NCBI RefSeq assembly: GCF_017168335.1
Contig: NZ_JABFAU010000003.1
Coordinates: 771,561 to 835,560, forward strand
Direction: 5' to 3'
Source of the DNA: Rhodococcus sp. KRD162
Lineage (GTDB): Bacteria > Actinomycetota > Actinomycetes > Mycobacteriales > Mycobacteriaceae
Length of the DNA stretch: 64,000 nucleotides
Below the pieces are notes generated by a model, which did not search any database, was not told the DNA's origin, and saw only the letters and a program-made list of their open reading frames with translations. The first letter of the stretch is position 1. Each line of letters opens with the position of its first letter. A program made the position numbers and the translations under genes. Positions 43,401 to 52,143 of this stretch are shown here, one piece after another.

Positions 43401-46400
43401 TCCACTGGACAAGCACGTCGACGTCGACGCAACGGTGCAACGCATCAAGGTGTCGCTCCCGGTCGAGGTGACCGAGCGTCTACTCACCACTGTCCCCGAG
43501 GTGTTCCGTGGCAGCGTCAACGACGGACTGCTGGCCGGACTGGCTCTGGCTCTGACCGCGTGGCGTCGCGAACGCGGCGACGAGGTGCGTACAGCGTTGA
43601 TCACGTTGGAAGGCCATGGGCGTGAGGACGCAGTGGTGCCAGGAGCGGATCTGGGCAGGACCGTCGGCTGGTTCACCACGATCTTCCCGGTGCGCCTCGA
43701 TCTCGGCTCAGTGGACATCGCCGACGCGTTGGCTGGTGGCGATTCCGCCGGCGCACTGATCAAGGCCGTCAAGGAGCAGATGCTCGAAATCCCGGATCAC
43801 GGAATCGGATACGGCATGCTGCGGTACCTCGACTCCGCGGGCAGCGAGGCTCTGTCCGGTTACGCCGCACCACAGGTGAGCTTCAACTATCTCGGACGCT
43901 TCTCGACCGGATCGACCGAAGGCATGGCCGATGTCGGCTGGATTCCTGTAGCGGACGCAGAACTGGGCGACGCACAGAACCCGGACATGCCCGTACCTGC
44001 TGCGTTGGACATCAATGCCGTCACGACGTCGACACCGGACGGACCGCAGTTGGACGCCACGTTCGCGTTCCCCTCGGGCGTTCTCACGGCCGAGGACGTC
44101 GATCGGTTGATCGAACTGTGGACCCGGGCCTTGACCTCGATAACCGAGCACTCCTCGTCCGAGGACGCGGGTGGATTCACCCCGTCCGATCTGGATCTGG
44201 TCGACATCGATCAGCGCTCCATCGAGGTGCTCGAGAAGCGATTCCCGGATCTCGACGACGTGTGGTCGATGTCGCCGCTGCAGGCAGGCTTGTTGTTCCA
44301 CGCGCGCCTCGCGGGTGAAGTCGGCAGCGACAGCGCGGGAATCGACGCCTACATGGTTCAACTGGGCCTCGAGCTGCGCGGCGTCGTCGATCCGGCACGC
44401 ATGCACGCCGCCGTCGACAAGCTCGTCGCGCGTCACCCGAATCTGCGAGCGGCCTTCGTACACAACAGCACCGGAGAATCTCTGCAGATCGTGCAGGGCT
44501 CGGTCACCGTGCCGTGGGCCGAGGTAGATCTACGCGGCGAGGCCGATGTCGAGTCGGCATTGCAGGGTGTCCTCGAGGCCGATCGCAGCGTGCGGTTCGA
44601 CATGGACTGCGCCCCGCTGCTGCGGTTCACGCTGATCACCCTCGCCGACGATCATTGGCGGCTGCTGCTGACCAACCACCACATCCTGTTGGACGGATGG
44701 TCGACGCCGCTGGTGGTGAAGGAACTCATCACGCTGTACGTGACCGAGGCCGACGACTCGATGCTGCCGCGGGTTCCCGCCTACCGGGATTACCTGACCT
44801 GGATGCGGCAACGCGACGTCGCGATCTCCACCTCGCAGTGGGTCAGCGCGATGGCCGGTGTCGAGGAGCCGACGCTGCTGGTCACCGGTGACCGGGGTCG
44901 ACAGTTGTCCACGGTCTCACTCGAAACCGAGCGCTCGCTGTCGATCGAAACCACTGCAGCCTTGCGTGATTTCGCGTCTCGTCGCGGGTCGACTCTGAAC
45001 ACGCTCGTTCAGACCGCATGGGGCGTCGTACTCGCGACACTCACCGGCAGAGACGATGTCGTGTTCGGTGCCACCGTGTCCGGCCGTCCGCCGGAGGTCC
45101 CCGGCATCGAGGCGATGATCGGCCTGTTCATCAACACGTTGCCTGTTCGGATCACTCTCGATCCGAACGAGACCTTGGGCGCTCTCGTCGACCGTGTGCA
45201 GGGGGAGCAGGCCGCACTGCTCGATCACCACTACCTCGGCCTGACCGACATCCAGCGTGCGGCCGGTGCCGGCGTTGCATTCGACACATTGACCGTCTTC
45301 GAGTCGTATCCGGTCGATCGCGCCGGAGCCTCGGCTGCCACTGATTTCGCGGGCATGCAGGTGACGGACATTCTCGGAACGGATGCCGCGCACTACCCGT
45401 TCACCCTGGTCTCGTCCGTCGACGAGCGCCTCAACCTCAAGGCCAAGTACCTGCCCGAACTGTTCGGGATCGAGGAAGTCGACGCCATCGTGGACCGAGT
45501 CGAGCGAGTACTGACGGCATTGCTGGCGGACGAACAACGGCCCTTGGCTCGAGTCGGACTGCTCGCAGACGCCGAACTTGCAGCTCTGGCACCGGTACGG
45601 GGCATCGAAGGCAGATCGACGCGGCTGCTTCCGGAGATATTCTCCGATGCCGCGGCCATCGACCCGGACGCCATCGCGTTGCGCAGTGTCGACGGTGAAC
45701 TGACCTATCGGGAGCTGGATCGACGGTCGAACCGGCTCGCCAGGATTCTGCTGAGCCACGGCGTGCGCACCGAGACCTTCGTTGCGCTCGGTATCGCCCG
45801 GTCCATCGAGTCGGTACTGACGGTGTGGGCGGTCGCGAAGTCCGGTGCCGCCTTCGTCCCGGTCGATCCGAACTACCCGGCCGATCGCATCGAGCACATG
45901 CTGGCGGACTCGGGCGCTGGTTTCGGTGTCACCACCCGAGCCCACCTCGACGAACTGCCGTCCACCGTGCCGTGGATCGTTCTGGACGATCTCGCCACGG
46001 ACGGTGCCAACGCCGTCGACGACGGTCCGATCTCCGCAGGCGAACGCCACGGTCGCGTCACCGAAGGCAGTGCCGCGTACACGATCTACACCTCCGGTTC
46101 GACCGGAGTTCCGAAGGGGGTCGTGGTCACTCATTCCGGCCTCGACAACTTCGCGACCGAACAGCGCGAGCGCTACGGGGTCACGAAGGATTCCCGGACG
46201 CTGCACGTGTCGTCGCCGAGCTTCGATGCGTCGGTGCTCGAGTACCTGCTGGCGTTCGGTGTCGGTGCCACGATGGTGATCGTGCCGCCATCGATCTACG
46301 GCGGCGAGGAACTCGCATCGCTGCTGGCATCGGAAGCCGTCACGCACGGATTCATCACCCCGTCTGCACTGGCGTCGGTCGACCCGAACGGTCTCGAGAC

Positions 46401-49400
46401 GTTCGCCGATGTCGTCGTCGGCGGCGAGGCCGTTCCCACCGAGTTGGTCGGCAGGTGGGCACCCGGCCGCAACCTGTTCAACGGTTACGGGCCGACCGAA
46501 GCGACGATCATGTCCAACATCAGTGCACCGATGGTTGCCGGCGAGCCGGTGTCCATCGGCGGACCGGTGCGCGGCGTGTACGAGGTGGTTCTGGATTCGC
46601 GATTGCAGCCCGTTCCTGTCGGAGTGGCAGGAGAGCTGTATCTCGCGGGCGTCGGACTGGCGCGCGGTTACCACGATCGGATGGGCCTGACGGCCGAGCG
46701 ATTCGTCGCAGATCCGTTCGGTACGCCCGGCGCGCGGATGTACCGAACCGGGGATGTCGTCCGGTGGACGCCGGACCTGACCATCGAATACGTCGGTCGG
46801 AGTGACTCCCAGGTCAAGGTGCGCGGATTCCGCATCGAACTCGGCGAGATCGACGCAGCCCTCTCGGCGCATCCAGTGGTCGACTTCGCGGCGACCTTCG
46901 GCACTCCTGGCCCGACCGGGGCGACGGTTCTCGTGTCGTACATCCGCCTCACCGGGGACAATCCGGCAGACACCTTCGACACCGCGGTTCTGCGCGATCA
47001 TCTCGCTGCAGCATTGCCGTCCCACATGGTGCCCAGCGCCATCGTGGTACTCGAGTCGATTCCGTTGACTCCCGTGGGCAAGCTCGATCGGGCCGCACTG
47101 CCGGTACCCGAGTTCGGGTCGGCCACCTCCTCACGCGAACCGAGTAGCCCGGCCGAACTCACCGTCGCTGCCGTGTTCGCGGAAATCCTGGAGGTCGATC
47201 GAGTCGGGGCCGACGACAGCTTCTTCGAGCTCGGCGGCGACTCGCTCAGCGCAACCCGGGTGATCGCTCGGGTCAACGCAGAATTCGACACCGCCATCGG
47301 TGTTCGCACGATCTTCGAGACGCCCACGGTGTCGGGACTGGCGACTGTGGTCGGCAGCGCGGACACTCGAACGCGACGTCCGGCGTTGGTCGCCGCTGTG
47401 CGTCCGGACCACATTCCGCTCTCGCTCGCTCAGCAACGTATGTGGTTCATCAACCAGTTCGATACCTCTTCGGCCGCGTACAACGTGCCATTGGTCGTCA
47501 AACTGACCGGGAAGCTGGACACGGCGGCATTGGCCGCTGCAGTGGTCGATGTTCTCGAACGCCACGAGTCGCTGCGCACGACGTTCCCCGACGGACCCGA
47601 GTTCCCGGAGCAACGTGTCCATCCGGCGGCAGATGTCGCCCCAGCGGTCGAACCCGAACAGATCGACTCCGGGGTGCTCACCGACCGCGTGGCACTGCTG
47701 GCCGGGCGTGGGTTCGACGTGACCGCCGAGATCCCGGTACATGTCGAGCTGTTCCAGGTGCTCGGCACCGGCGACGACTCGGCGGACGAGCCGGTCTTCG
47801 TGCTCGCCATGGTGGTGCACCACATCGCGGCCGACGGTGCCTCGATGGCGCCGCTGGCGCGCGATGTCGTTCTCGCATACTCCGCTCGTAGCGCAGGCCA
47901 CGCTCCGGATTGGGCGCCGCTGCCGGTTCAGTACGCCGATTACACGATCTGGCAGCGTGAATTGCTCGGAGACGAACAGGACTCGTCGAGTGTGGCGGCG
48001 GCGCAGCTCGAGCATTGGTCCACAGCTCTCGCCGGTCTGCCCGACGTATTGCCGCTGCCGACCGACCGACCGCGACCGACCACCCAGGATTTCCGCGGTG
48101 GCCGTGTTCGCTTCGATGTCGATGCCGAGATCCATCGGAACCTCGTCGAGATCACGCGTGAACAGAACGTCAGTATGTTCATGGTTCTGCACGCGGCGTT
48201 CGCGGTGGTGCTGGCTCGGTTGAGCGGTACCGACGACATCGCGATCACCACTCCGGTCGCCGGACGCGGGGACGCTGCTTTGGACGACCTCGTCGGAATG
48301 TTCGTCAACACGCTCGTGCTGCGGAGCCGAGTCGACGAGTTCGCGACGTTCGAGGATCTACTGTCCCAGGTCAAGGCCCACGATCTCGAAGCGTTCGACC
48401 ACACCGAGATGCCGTTCGAGAGAATCGTCGAGGTCCTCAACCCGACTCGCTCGACGGCTTACGCCCCGCTGTCTCAGGTGGCGCTGTCGTTCCAGAACAA
48501 CGAGAAGGCCTCGGTCGAGCTACCGGGCCTACGCGTGGAAGGCTTCGATTTCGACGTTCCCGTCGCCAAGCAGGACCTTCAACTGCTGCTGTCCGAAAAG
48601 TTCGACGACGGCGGTCGTCCGAGCGGCTTGGAAGCGGCATTCGATTACGCCACGTCTCTGTTCGATGCAGCCAGTGTCGAGGCGATCGCGTCGAGACTGA
48701 TCCGCGTCCTGGCCGCCGTGGGTCGCGACCGCCGCGCGGTGGTCGGCGACATCGACATCCTGGACAGCGATGAGCGGCGGGCGTTGTCACCGGCGCGCGG
48801 GACCCCAGATGTCGCGGTTCGTACGTGGCCGGAGCTCCTGGCAGAGTCGGTCGGTCTCGACCCGTTCGCGGTCGCCGTCACCTACCGCGGCGTGAGTTTG
48901 TCCTACGCCGATCTCGACAGCTGGTCCAACCGCATCGCTCGGATGCTCATCGACTACGGCGTCGGGCCCGAGACTTTCGTTGCGTTGGCCCTACCTCGTT
49001 CGATCGAGTCGGTGTTGTCGGTATGGGCGGTGGCCAAGACCGGTGCCGCGTATCTGCCGGTCGATCCGAACTACCCGGCGGATCGCATCGCGCACATGCT
49101 CGAAGATTCCCACGCCGCCATGGGGCTGACCGATATCGACAGCAAGGATGCGCTACCTGACACGGTTCCGTGGCTGGTTCTGGACGATCCGGAAATTTCT
49201 GCCGAGTTGGCTCGGTATCCGGCCGCGGCCGTGACCGACGCGGAGCGCACGGCCACCCTCCACATCGACCATCCGGCGTACCTGATCTACACCTCGGGTT
49301 CGACCGGGCGGCCGAAGGGTGTCGCGGTGCGTCATCGCGGCCTGGCCAACCTCCAGGCCGAGGTCATCGAGCGGTTCCGTCCCACCAGGGATTCACGAGT

Positions 49401-51372
49401 TTCACACATCGCGTCACCGAGTTTCGACGCGTCGATCTACGAACTGACCATGGCGTTCGGAGTCGGTGCCACGGTCGTGATCGTGCCGCCCGGTGTCTTC
49501 GGCGGAGGCGAGCTGGCCGATCTCCTCGAAGCCGAACATGTCACGCACGCGTTCCTGACGCCTGCGGCGCTGTCTTCGATCGACGAGACGCGGCTCGGTA
49601 CCGTCCGCGTATTGGCCGTCGGTGGTGAAGCGTGCACTCCGGAGCTGGTGGCCAGGTGGGCACCGGGACGCAAGATGTTCAACGGCTACGGCCCGACGGA
49701 GACCACGATCCAGGCCAGCGTCGGTGGACCGCTCGTACCGGGTGGCACGGTCGACGTCGGCCGCCCTGCAATCGGATTCCGATACATGGTTCTCGATTCG
49801 CGGCTCCGGCCGGTTGCACCGGGGGTACCGGGCGAGCTCTACATTGCCGGTCCCGGTACCGCGCGCGGCTATCTCGATCGGTTCGCTCTGACCTCCGAAC
49901 GTTTCGTCGCCGATCCCTTCGGTACACCGGGGGATCGGATGTACCGGACGGGCGATGTCGTGCGGTGGGGCCGTGGCGGTGACGTCGAGTTCGTCGGACG
50001 CAGCGACTTCCAGGTGAAGGTACGCGGTTTCCGAATCGAACTCGGTGAGATCGATTCGGCCCTGACCGAGCAGGATCAGGTGGGATTCGCCGCGACGATC
50101 GGACACACTGCGGCGTCCGGCGACACTGTGCTCGTCTCGTATGTCCTCGCGGCAGACGGCGAGACGATCGACCCCGAGGCACTACGCGACCGAGTTGCGA
50201 AAATGCTTCCACGCCATATGGTTCCGTCGTCGATCGTCGAACTCGACGATATTCCGCTGACTCCTGTGGGCAAGCTCGACCGTCGGGCACTTCCGGTACC
50301 GGAGCTGACGGTGTCGACAACTCCGTACCGGGCACCGAGCACCGACGTGGAGGCCGCAATCGCCGATGCGTTCGCCCACGTTCTCGGGGTCGACCGAGTC
50401 GGTATGGACGACAACTTCTTCGAGCTCGGCGGCACGTCCTTGGTTGCGACCAAGATCGTGCCCGCCATCGAAGATGCCATCGGAGTTCGAGTGCCACTGC
50501 AAGCGTTGTTCGTCGACCCGACACCGGCGGGGTTGGCCGCGAGGGTCGCGTCCGACGCCGGCGCTTCCGGTGCAGACCTCGATTCGGTGTTCGGCGTGGT
50601 GATTCCACTACGCAGTACAGGGTCGAAGGCACCGATCTTCTGTGTCCACCCCGGGATCGGACTCTCGTGGGGATACGCCGGTATCGTCTCGAAATTGACC
50701 GACGATCGCCCGGTTTACGGCCTTCAGCTGCCGAGCATCGTCGAAGGGTCGACCTTCGGCTCGATACGCGACCTCGCACATCGGTACGCCGATGAAATTC
50801 GCGCCGTCCAACCGGTGGGTCCGTACCATCTCCTCGGATGGTCGCTCGGCGGCTCGCTGGCCCATGCGATCGCCGTGGAATTGCGTAGCACCGGCAGCGA
50901 GGTTCGTACCCTGGCTCTACTGGACAGCTACGTCGACGGCCACGACGACACACCCGAGGGTGCGTTGAGCGTCGAGAACCTACTCGCAGGTTTGGGGCTG
51001 GACCTGACTTCTCAGTCGCCGGCCGAGCCGCTGACGTACGAGCGGGGCGTCGAACTGCTCGACGAGTCGTTGGGTCAGACGACCGGCGTCACTGCCGATC
51101 ACCTGCGAAGGATCAATGCGGGATTCGAGAACTCGACCCGGATCATGGCCGAGTTCGTTCCGGATGTCTTCGACGGCGACGTCTTGTTCTTTTCTGCAAC
51201 GAAGGGCGCGAGCGACGGAATTGTCAGATCTCCACAGGAATGGCGACCGTACGTGACAGGGGATATCGTCATCCACGACGTCGAGGTTTTCCACAACGAG
51301 ATGACAAATGCCGATGCGGCCGATGTGATCGGGCCGGTCGTCAATTTCCATCTGGGTAATACACCTGAATAA
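24610..51372 (+). CDS. seven-module non-ribosomal peptide synthetase with terminal thioesterase
   Basis: One 8,920-residue protein holding a whole assembly line. Layout: M1 C(starter)-partial C-A-PCP; M2 C-A-PCP; M3 C-A-PCP-E; M4 C-A-PCP; M5 C-A-PCP-E; M6 C-A-PCP; M7 C-A-PCP-TE. All seven A domains keep YTSGSTG and the final GKLDR lysine; all PCPs keep a GG[NDT]S serine. The two E domains are each followed by a C domain of the [20 protein letters not shown] type, as expected for D-donor (DCL) condensation. Ten-residue codes read by alignment to PheA give X-Ser-D-X-X-D-Thr-Y-Z. The first C domain resembles starter domains (EntF or lipopeptide type), so the N-terminus is probably acylated. A Shine-Dalgarno GAAGGG precedes the ATG. 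No MbtH-like protein, acyl-AMP ligase, PPTase or exporter lies in the window. The product is unproven; the residue order recalls the Rhodococcus humimycin-type acyl heptapeptides. Confidence 0.96.
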   Translation: MRAAITGGSQTPPSGTGFEDGFPLSSAQRGMWFAQQLAPDVAVCIAQYVDLRGSLDIALLQQASAQAGHEFQSAYLRLAEIDGEAIQLVDHSIDQSVHYLDLRGEDDPMTAALQWIDHNYVQPVDMENDTLTESWIIQVEDERNLWYSKIHHVALDGYGAMTLVNRTAELYTAAIEHTEPAPNKAAELRRLYELDQEYRASTRFEADKKYWVDRASDIEDGASLSNTDGRTIAASKLRSIALPTDVVTALESSDATKGGTAAAVFIAAFGCYLSRMTGREDVLVNIPVSARTTALLRRSGGMLVNVAPIPIHVSEDATVGQLVQQVQLELMGALRHQRFSIEDIRRELSASGSDKQLAGPMVNMMLFHQQITLGSIVGEFNIVTSGPVEDLLVNVYQSGSPARTFVDFRANPNRYDDDDLTAHHANFVDMAEAFIAAGTDVVVGDVHPDSAREGERRRRAAAQLAYWTDRLADSPDLLDLPTDRPRPARIGHVRASHEITVESASWAALERLATDRATTRFVVFESVLAVLLSRLATTDDVSIAVPTGTGGTVVLRTNPNPQQSFSDFIDVSTAEFDASLAHSDVTFEEVVTALGLARSESHSPLAQVALRFGAAELPRDGVEMDLVVTVDESDTISVAFDYATELFDASGIAQFGRRIVRVLDAFLDEPGLLIGDVDLLSTAERARLAPVRGPRSVAGVVLPELLAGAVGVAGAGGVAVVSGSRVLSYGELDAASSRLARMLMSGGVGPGSFVALALPRSVESVVAVWAVAKAGGAFLPVDPSYPVDRIEHMLVDSGAVVGVTLGAHSDAVSGVGGVSWVVLDDPDVVADLAFRSSAPVLDAERSGVLRLDDAAYLIYTSGSTGVPKGVVVTHRGVGNLAAEERVRFGVGPSSRVLAFASPSFDASILEFVLAFSGGSTMVIAPPLVFGGVELASLLAAERVTHAFVTPAALASVDPVGLESVEVVATGGDVCAPELVARWAPGRRMFNAYGPTEATIFSSISSALVVGESVDIGSPTIGFAEVVLDARLNPVPVGVVGELYLAGPALARGYHARLGLTAERFVANPFGGAGSRMYRTGDVVRWNSSGALEYVGRSDFQVKVRGFRIELGEIDSVLAGVSGVDFVVTVGRDNQAGSTVLVSYVLPVAGSSVDAAALREHAGSVLPAHMVPSAVVMLESIPLTPAGKLDRRALPEPELGSQSTFEAAQTEYEYAVAAVFCDVLDVERVGVTDSFFDLGGNSLVATRLVARVNSALGTDLKVLDLFEASTVRSLAERAEAKGASLHRRPALVPVDRPESIPLSLAQQRMWFINQFDVSSPAYNIPLTVRLTGNLDITAMSEAIGDVLSRHESLRTVFPTVGDLPNQVIAPAEDVTGSMLPLEVVDVDAGAVEALVRTSATTGFDVTSDLPFRAVLYRCGPENFVLSIVVHHIAADGASMAPLARDVMVAYGARAQGSAPVWEPLAVQYADFALWQHAVLGDENDSTSVASRQIEFWQSALADLPDVLPLPLDRPRPTRQSMRGGVTPFTIPGDVATRLSSVAAQHESTLFMVVHSALALLLARLSGTQDIAIGTPTAGRGDAALDDLVGMFVGTLVLRTQVESQSTFGELLAGTRSSDLAAFDNTDIPFERLVDVLDPVRSTDHSPLFQVLLEFQNNAAATLELPDLTVEFEEISTGTAKFDLQLRVDQEPVDESGALSASFTYATDLFDPDTIDRFVDRFLRIVDTIGTSTDIRTGDIDILSAAERELMLFEWNDTARLIEPPVHQQIPAGDIDMTLAGLFDRQVLRSPYSTALVFEDEHVTYLELDERANQLARHLISLGVAPESHVGLAIRRSIDLLVGMYAIVKAGGAYVPIDPDHPVERSSYVLSSAQPVCILTTSRDWINIPVATPVLAVDLLDVSDRDHSSVTDSDRLGTLRESNTAYVIYTSGSTGRPKGVAVTHSAIVNRLLWMQHEYRLEPADTVLQKTPATFDVSVWEFFWPLQVGAKLVVAEPEGHRDPTYLSRIIAEEHITTAHFVPSMLAVFAAGARAAECGSLRLVFCSGEALPPATAAQFAQFSLAELHNLYGPTEAAVDVSYYHVTGRDPVTIPIGAPVWNTRLYVLDASLRLAPIGAPGELYLAGVQLARGYVGRGDLTADRFVADPFGEPGERLYRTGDLVRWRADGELEYIGRTDFQVKLRGLRIELPEIEAVLLRSESVAQAIALVHKDPNTGETLVAYVVGTHGTAVDATELTAEAARRLPAYMVPSHVVVLDSLPVNASGKLDRKALPSPEFTVAASEFVGPENPVEEIVAGVFGDLLGMSQVSVTSSFFEIGGNSLIAMRLVARLNAALGTDIGIRDLFDAPTVRALSAGIELGEHDDQAAPRLVPQERPAVVPLSLAQQRMWFINQYDTASAAYNVAFAMRLSGALDVDAMHSAIGDVLTRHESLRTMFPLSDGGPVQSILDVASATPDLTPIDADGDRHVEQLIADVAGSGFDVVTGVPLRVRLIRERENEHVLVMVVHHISSDGFSSAPLARDLMVAYSARAAGHAPSQEPLPVQYADYALWQRRYLGAESDPESVMARQSAYWVDTLSGSPEVLPLPTDRPRPAVASLRGDTVPFEIDAGVHARLAAVAAEHNSSSFMIVHAALAILLARLSGTEDISVGTPISGRGDAALDELVGMFVNTLVLRTQVSGSTRFADLLSEVRSTDLAAFTHADVPFERVVDAVDPARSTAHAPLFQVMLEFQQTERPTVTLPGLSIEGIELPNDISNFDLQLTVAEEFDASGAPLGITAGFRYATELFDADTVGVFAERLVRILDTVTADPSVEVGDIDILSADEYDSLAPVRGPRSVAGVVLPELLAGAVGVAGAGGVAVVSGSRVLSYGELDAASSRLARMLMSGGVGPGSFVALALPRSVESVVAVWAVAKAGGAFLPVDPSYPVDRIEHMLVDSGAVVGVTLGAHSDAVSGVGGVSWVVLDDPDVVADLAFRSSAPVLDAERSGVLRLDDAAYLIYTSGSTGVPKGVVVTHRGVGNLAAEERVRFGVGPSSRVLAFASPSFDASILEFVLAFSGGSTMVIAPPLVFGGVELASLLAAERVTHAFVTPAALASVDPVGLESVEVVATGGDVCAPELVARWAPGRRMFNAYGPTEATIFSSISSALVVGESVDIGSPTIGFAEVVLDARLNPVPVGVVGELYLAGPALARGYHARLGLTAERFVANPFGGAGSRMYRTGDVVRWNSSGALEYVGRSDFQVKVRGFRIELGEIDSVLAGVSGVDFVVTVGRDNQAGSTVLVSYVLPVAGSSVDAAALREHAGSVLPAHMVPSAVVMLESIPLTPAGKLDRRALPEPDWSAQVSSSRDADNAIEKTLAGLFAEVLRLDRVGVDDSFFALGGDSIMSIQLVSRAKAAGLALSPRDVFEHKTVAALAEVVAAGESTAALVLEELPGGGVGDVPLTPIVAWMLDRTDVLDQHTQTAVLTLPVDIELEVLEATVQTVLDHHDMLRGVLHRGELPSMEVLPVGSVTAHSVVRRVSSTTVRGEQFSEQARAEAQAAVSRLAPDSGVMIQMVWFDAGSEGSRLLVVAHHLVIDGVSWRILVPDLASAWAQISNGSTPELAPVGTSMRRWSHGLREVTTTRGDELPFWRDVVSKPDPLIGSRALDRDIDVYRTVDKVELALPTDVTEGLLTALPDAFHGSVNDGLLAALALATAVWRRDRGVVVGDALISLEGHGREDHVVPGADLSRTIGWFTTIYPLRLTLDGIDLDDALAGGDDAARLIKSVKEQLLAVPDHGIGYGMLRYLDEDGAAALRGFPAPQISFNYLGRYSTDIPDELRGHGWLPVDDSGVGDSQDEDLPVAAALDINAVTTATPTGPRLEATFAFPSGVLEADEVSELAELWRQALTALTRLAQRPEAGGFTPSDLDLVRLDQSSIDDLERVYPGLDDIWSMTPLQAGLLFHAELSDQSVDAYIVQLVLELRGEVDEARFRRSAQALLRRHANLRTAFVHNSDGESIQIVHHDVDVPWSSIDLSNLDDDARAAELERIEHEDRATGFNMAQAPLLRFMLIAAAPGQWRLVMTNHHILLDGWSTPLLLKDLLTLYVVDGDETLLPRVPAYRDYLAWLAKRDRSSAREAWVNALSGLTEPTLLTPVESRRQESTLAGRALVSLDASRTDRLRAVARARGVTINSMVQAAWALVLGTLTGRSDVVFGATVSGRPPEVSDIESMVGLFINTLPVRIVLDPVETIGEYLDRVQSEQAALLDHHYLGLTDIQRAVGPAVAFDTLTVFESYPMDRAGLSAETDLAGMRVHDVRDGSDTAQYPLTLVAMVDDRLHIEAKYLPELFEHTVVRATVDRIVRVLDAIATDTDRRVGSLSLLSEDELGRLAPVRGPAAPHARLLPDIFTDAAASNIGGTALWSEVGSVDYAELDARSSALARALITRGAGPETVVALALPRSIESVLGIWAVAKTGAAFLPIDPSYPRDRVEHMLVDSHAHIGLTVSEHLAAVEDLGSARWTVLDDDETNTELAAYSTAAVHNEDRIRPVHLDQVAYLIYTSGSTGVPKGVSVTHRGLANLAEEERTRFSVTEDAQVLAFASPSFDASILELIMVFSGAATMVIAPTSVYGGTELSALLSEQHVTHAFVTPAALASVDPEGLTELRVVATGGDVCPPELVARWAPGRSMFNAYGPTEATIFSSISDQLNVDSPIDIGSPTIGFSEVVLDARLHPVPTGVAGELYLAGPALARGYHRRFGLTAERFLADPFGEPGARMYRTGDVVRWTEAGTLEYVGRSDFQVKVRGFRIELGEIDSVLTDDPSVEFATTIGVDGPTGNTILVAYVLPRPGRRIDTAALRTHVSNSLPTHMIPTTFVALESIPLTPAGKLDRTALPAPDLHLGSDSRAPRNETEQTIADIFGEVLGIDGVGIDTSFFDLGGDSLSATRLTARVNSALDTTISVRALFEAPTVESLAIRIHSATVGAGRRPALIAQARPDSIPLSLAQQRMWFINQFDVASAAYNIPLAIRLTGRLDIAAMSAAVGDVSRRHESLRTIFPTRDDKPEQQILDFEQANSDLAVVDLDPADVVSAISAAAATGFDVSTELPFRAVLYRLAPDEFVLSIVVHHIAADGASMAPLARDVMVAYGSRAAATEPVWSPLEIQYADFAVWQRQVLGDESDPASLAAQQLNFWKTTLADLPEVLPLPLDHARPARQSLRGNSVRFEIDRTVHAALIDIARTNEATVFMAVHAAWSILMARLSGTEDIAIGTPIAGRGEAALDDLVGMFVGTLVLRTEVAPKLSFVELLRSTRAADLAAFDNTDVPFERLVDVLDPARSTDHSPLFQVLLEFQNNTAATLELPDLTVEAVDIDAHVAKFDLQLTVAEQFDESGTPSGMTAAITYAVDLFEESSVQEFSARFSSVLASVAADPNRAVGDIDLLLDGELDAMAHEWNHAGRAATDATLADRFASAAAQFPQSRAVVFGDRSMTYSELDERSSRLARVLVGRGVTSESLVAVAMPRNEELIVALLAVIKSGGGYLPVDVSYPADRLAFMLEDAAPVCVISTVADSSAVPATDVDLLLVDSPELIDELGRVSGAPVTDADRVGRTSADSIAYVIYTSGSTGRPKGVQIAHRNVATLFANTAGLFDFDDRDVWTMFHSYAFDFSVWELWGPLLHGGTLVVVDYYTARSPELFRELVIREKVTVLNQTPTAFYQFAEADRAATAAAGSSDDATELSLRYVIFGGEALDLGQLGRWYSRHDESAPTLVNMYGITETTVHVSHLALTEAFAASASASVIGQAIPALSVAVLDTRLNPVPPGVTGEMYVSGAQLSRGYLGRAGLSATRFVADPSGAPGARMYRTGDTARWNRDGALEYLGRSDMQVQLHGFRIELGEIESALLAFDGVAAAVVSVRDDGFGDRLVGYVVAEAGRTIDHSAVLDFVGTTLTSYMVPAALIVLDELPLTANGKLDRRALPAPDFSANVTESRLPATEVESILAGLFADVLGLDTVGVDDSFFALGGDSIMSIQLVSRAKAAGLVLAPRDIFERKTVAALAEVAVLGGDAVVLEELEGGGVGPLPLTPVVHWMLDRSKNFGRYTQTALLQLPVDIDRDTLERTVQAVLDRHDMLRSSLFVDADGIWHEEVSPAGTVSAASVIHAVPVETVDGPEFSSCAATELDAAADRLVPADGVMIQMVWFQGPNGSGRLLVVAHHLVIDGVSWRIIVPDLATAWSQIVAGDTPALAPIGTSMRRWSTGLTDVTARRSAELGLWQRILDGVDPTIGSRPLDKHVDVDATVQRIKVSLPVEVTERLLTTVPEVFRGSVNDGLLAGLALALTAWRRERGDEVRTALITLEGHGREDAVVPGADLGRTVGWFTTIFPVRLDLGSVDIADALAGGDSAGALIKAVKEQMLEIPDHGIGYGMLRYLDSAGSEALSGYAAPQVSFNYLGRFSTGSTEGMADVGWIPVADAELGDAQNPDMPVPAALDINAVTTSTPDGPQLDATFAFPSGVLTAEDVDRLIELWTRALTSITEHSSSEDAGGFTPSDLDLVDIDQRSIEVLEKRFPDLDDVWSMSPLQAGLLFHARLAGEVGSDSAGIDAYMVQLGLELRGVVDPARMHAAVDKLVARHPNLRAAFVHNSTGESLQIVQGSVTVPWAEVDLRGEADVESALQGVLEADRSVRFDMDCAPLLRFTLITLADDHWRLLLTNHHILLDGWSTPLVVKELITLYVTEADDSMLPRVPAYRDYLTWMRQRDVAISTSQWVSAMAGVEEPTLLVTGDRGRQLSTVSLETERSLSIETTAALRDFASRRGSTLNTLVQTAWGVVLATLTGRDDVVFGATVSGRPPEVPGIEAMIGLFINTLPVRITLDPNETLGALVDRVQGEQAALLDHHYLGLTDIQRAAGAGVAFDTLTVFESYPVDRAGASAATDFAGMQVTDILGTDAAHYPFTLVSSVDERLNLKAKYLPELFGIEEVDAIVDRVERVLTALLADEQRPLARVGLLADAELAALAPVRGIEGRSTRLLPEIFSDAAAIDPDAIALRSVDGELTYRELDRRSNRLARILLSHGVRTETFVALGIARSIESVLTVWAVAKSGAAFVPVDPNYPADRIEHMLADSGAGFGVTTRAHLDELPSTVPWIVLDDLATDGANAVDDGPISAGERHGRVTEGSAAYTIYTSGSTGVPKGVVVTHSGLDNFATEQRERYGVTKDSRTLHVSSPSFDASVLEYLLAFGVGATMVIVPPSIYGGEELASLLASEAVTHGFITPSALASVDPNGLETFADVVVGGEAVPTELVGRWAPGRNLFNGYGPTEATIMSNISAPMVAGEPVSIGGPVRGVYEVVLDSRLQPVPVGVAGELYLAGVGLARGYHDRMGLTAERFVADPFGTPGARMYRTGDVVRWTPDLTIEYVGRSDSQVKVRGFRIELGEIDAALSAHPVVDFAATFGTPGPTGATVLVSYIRLTGDNPADTFDTAVLRDHLAAALPSHMVPSAIVVLESIPLTPVGKLDRAALPVPEFGSATSSREPSSPAELTVAAVFAEILEVDRVGADDSFFELGGDSLSATRVIARVNAEFDTAIGVRTIFETPTVSGLATVVGSADTRTRRPALVAAVRPDHIPLSLAQQRMWFINQFDTSSAAYNVPLVVKLTGKLDTAALAAAVVDVLERHESLRTTFPDGPEFPEQRVHPAADVAPAVEPEQIDSGVLTDRVALLAGRGFDVTAEIPVHVELFQVLGTGDDSADEPVFVLAMVVHHIAADGASMAPLARDVVLAYSARSAGHAPDWAPLPVQYADYTIWQRELLGDEQDSSSVAAAQLEHWSTALAGLPDVLPLPTDRPRPTTQDFRGGRVRFDVDAEIHRNLVEITREQNVSMFMVLHAAFAVVLARLSGTDDIAITTPVAGRGDAALDDLVGMFVNTLVLRSRVDEFATFEDLLSQVKAHDLEAFDHTEMPFERIVEVLNPTRSTAYAPLSQVALSFQNNEKASVELPGLRVEGFDFDVPVAKQDLQLLLSEKFDDGGRPSGLEAAFDYATSLFDAASVEAIASRLIRVLAAVGRDRRAVVGDIDILDSDERRALSPARGTPDVAVRTWPELLAESVGLDPFAVAVTYRGVSLSYADLDSWSNRIARMLIDYGVGPETFVALALPRSIESVLSVWAVAKTGAAYLPVDPNYPADRIAHMLEDSHAAMGLTDIDSKDALPDTVPWLVLDDPEISAELARYPAAAVTDAERTATLHIDHPAYLIYTSGSTGRPKGVAVRHRGLANLQAEVIERFRPTRDSRVSHIASPSFDASIYELTMAFGVGATVVIVPPGVFGGGELADLLEAEHVTHAFLTPAALSSIDETRLGTVRVLAVGGEACTPELVARWAPGRKMFNGYGPTETTIQASVGGPLVPGGTVDVGRPAIGFRYMVLDSRLRPVAPGVPGELYIAGPGTARGYLDRFALTSERFVADPFGTPGDRMYRTGDVVRWGRGGDVEFVGRSDFQVKVRGFRIELGEIDSALTEQDQVGFAATIGHTAASGDTVLVSYVLAADGETIDPEALRDRVAKMLPRHMVPSSIVELDDIPLTPVGKLDRRALPVPELTVSTTPYRAPSTDVEAAIADAFAHVLGVDRVGMDDNFFELGGTSLVATKIVPAIEDAIGVRVPLQALFVDPTPAGLAARVASDAGASGADLDSVFGVVIPLRSTGSKAPIFCVHPGIGLSWGYAGIVSKLTDDRPVYGLQLPSIVEGSTFGSIRDLAHRYADEIRAVQPVGPYHLLGWSLGGSLAHAIAVELRSTGSEVRTLALLDSYVDGHDDTPEGALSVENLLAGLGLDLTSQSPAEPLTYERGVELLDESLGQTTGVTADHLRRINAGFENSTRIMAEFVPDVFDGDVLFFSATKGASDGIVRSPQEWRPYVTGDIVIHDVEVFHNEMTNADAADVIGPVVNFHLGNTPE
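26671..28199 (+). repeat. 1,529-bp direct repeat, copy 1 (module-1 A domain)
   Basis: This stretch recurs at 33085-34613 with a constant offset of 6,414 bp. I found no difference in the stretches compared, and translations in several frames also agree. It covers the whole A domain, from LAPVRGP to the final Pro of LPEP. Composition is odd: 26821-26880 has 31 G, 18 T, 9 C and 2 A, against 20 G, 14 T, 18 C and 8 A at 26581-26640 just outside. Confidence 0.95.
28459..31704 (+). other. NRPS module 2: LCL C, A (Ser), PCP
   Basis: Residues 1284-2365. The C domain has [16 protein letters not shown] and HHIAADG. The A-domain segments [27 protein letters not shown] and [12 protein letters not shown] give D-V-W-H-F-S-L-V-D-K, the serine code known from EntF. 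PCP2 has [13 protein letters not shown]. No tailoring domain. Confidence 0.9.
31705..36300 (+). other. NRPS module 3: LCL C, A (X, copy of module 1), PCP, E
   Basis: Residues 2366-3897. The C domain has [16 protein letters not shown] and HHISSDG. The A domain appears identical to that of module 1, so it must take the same substrate X. The PCP has [13 protein letters not shown], the form that precedes epimerases. The E domain (about 3428-3895) has [12 protein letters not shown] and [10 protein letters not shown] is therefore expected as the D-isomer at position 3. Confidence 0.88.
33085..34613 (+). repeat. 1,529-bp direct repeat, copy 2 (module-3 A domain)
   Basis: Second copy of the segment at 26671-28199. 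Sequence diverges at once on both sides (GCG-A versus ACTCG before; CCTGAG versus CCTGAT after). The shared segment therefore ends cleanly at the A-domain borders, consistent with domain duplication or gene conversion. Confidence 0.95.
36301..39498 (+). other. NRPS module 4: DCL C, A (X), PCP
   Basis: Residues 3898-4963. The C domain opens [16 protein letters not shown] and has [10 protein letters not shown], the type that accepts a D-configured donor from the E domain just upstream. The A domain reads D-A-L-F-A-G-A-I-F-K, the same code as modules 1 and 3, but its DNA has normal composition and differs from the repeat. PCP4 has [13 protein letters not shown]. Confidence 0.86.
39499..44172 (+). 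other. NRPS module 5: LCL C, A (Thr), PCP, E
   Basis: Residues 4964-6521. The C domain has HHIAADG. The A-domain segments [26 protein letters not shown] and [12 protein letters not shown] give D-F-W-N-I-G-M-V-H-K, the standard threonine code. The PCP has [13 protein letters not shown] and the E domain [12 protein letters not shown] with VSFNYLGRF. The expected residue is D-(allo-)Thr. Confidence 0.9.
44173..47373 (+). other. NRPS module 6: DCL C, A (Y), PCP
   Basis: Residues 6522-7588. The C domain opens [16 protein letters not shown] with [10 protein letters not shown] (D-donor type, following the module-5 epimerase). The A-domain code reads D-A-L-F-V-G-G-I-M-K, not a standard code I know; it shares D-A-L and G-G with valine codes, so a small aliphatic is a weak guess. 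PCP6 has [13 protein letters not shown]. Confidence 0.82.
47374..51372 (+). other. NRPS module 7: LCL C, A (Z), PCP, TE
   Basis: Residues 7589-8920. The C domain has HHIAADG. The A-domain code reads D-A-Y-F-A-G-G-I-Q-K and is unassigned. PCP7 has [13 protein letters not shown]. The type I thioesterase (from about residue 8657) has [13 protein letters not shown], the nucleophile Ser in [13 protein letters not shown], an Asp in ALLDSYVDG and a late His in VFHNEMT. It releases the chain by hydrolysis or cyclisation; the Ser2 and D-Thr5 hydroxyls are possible lactone sites if it cyclises. Confidence 0.85.
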
Positions 51373-51472
51373 CGTTTGGCGTGTTCGTCACTTCGAAGAG
51401 CACTCTTGCGAATACCATCGGCGTTCGGTACCAAAGCGATCGAATGCGAATTACTACTACCAGGGGACAGAA

Positions 51473-52069
51473 GTGAAACTGATCAGAACAGCAACGGTCG
51501 CGGTGGCGTTGACCGCTGCGGTAGCCACCGGAGCGGGCCACGCAGTAGCAGATCCGTCAGCGGATTCGGTCAACTACCAGACGGCGGTCAACCCGGATGG
51601 AACCGTCACCACCCTCCTCGACGCCGGACTGTTCCGCGTCGATGCCACCAGCGAGACGGTGTCTGTCATCGATCAGGCCGGCACCACCATTGCCTCGGTC
51701 CCACTCGAATACTCCATCAACGGCACCGTCTACTCGATTGCTCCCCTGATCGGGGCCGAGGGTCGCGAACTGACGCTGACGCCGCAGACGGTTCCCGTGG
51801 CTGACGTTGCAGGCCCGCGCACGAAGCAGCAGGCATTCGACAACATGGTCAACCAGCTGGCCATCGGCTGGAACAACGGCGGCGGAGTCGGCACGGCGAT
51901 CGGAGCCGGCCTCGGGTTCGCCATCGGCTGCGTGTCGATCTTCCCGAACTTCATTTCCGGCTGCATCATCGGAACTGTGATCGGTACCGTCGCCGGCGCT
52001 GTCATCGGCACCGCGAACGGAAACCCGGAAGCTCAGCCTGCGGTCTTCGAGTACTTCACCACTGCATAA
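51473..52069 (+). CDS. secreted protein with C-terminal glycine-zipper segments
   Basis: 198 residues, starting with GTG after AGGGGACAG. A Sec signal peptide is clear: MKLIR, a hydrophobic core, and GHAVA-DPS with probable cleavage after residue 26. The middle (about 30-110) is beta-rich and polar. The last ~70 residues contain two Gly-rich hydrophobic stretches, GGGVGTAIGAGLGFAIGC and CIIGTVIGTVAGAVIGTANG, with GxxxG spacing and a Cys each, suited to membrane insertion or oligomerisation. Family not recognised with confidence; similar secreted proteins occur in Rhodococcus. It lies 100 bp after the NRPS on the same strand and may be co-transcribed. An immunity, envelope or pore role is speculation. 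Confidence 0.8.
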   Translation: MKLIRTATVAVALTAAVATGAGHAVADPSADSVNYQTAVNPDGTVTTLLDAGLFRVDATSETVSVIDQAGTTIASVPLEYSINGTVYSIAPLIGAEGRELTLTPQTVPVADVAGPRTKQQAFDNMVNQLAIGWNNGGGVGTAIGAGLGFAIGCVSIFPNFISGCIIGTVIGTVAGAVIGTANGNPEAQPAVFEYFTTA

Positions 52070-52090
52070 CAGCACATCGGCGTCGGACCG

Positions 52091-52142
52091 GCGTACGAGA
52101 ACGGCGGGTAGGGCACGTGCCCTACCCGCCGTTCTCGTACGC
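52091..52142. terminator. perfect 52-bp palindrome, likely bidirectional terminator
   Basis: Two 26-bp arms (52091-52116 and 52117-52142) are exact reverse complements with no spacer; the centre is GGGCAC-GTGCCC. It sits between the stop of the secreted-protein gene and the stop of the convergent aminodeoxychorismate synthase gene (52144), ending 1 bp before the latter. No U-tract follows in either direction. Position argues for termination of both transcripts. Confidence 0.85.
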
Positions 52143-52143
52143 T

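Noticed and set aside
44917..47025. 702-codon minus-strand open frame inside NRPS modules 5-6
   Set aside because: Same reason: a shadow frame with no family similarity, fully covered by a well-supported gene.
24610..51372. Siderophore (catecholate/hydroxamate) NRPS because of the EntF-like first domain and EntF-type Ser code
   Set aside because: No dihydroxybenzoate genes, no ornithine hydroxylase, no hydroxyornithine code and no siderophore transporters in the window; hydrophobic codes predominate.
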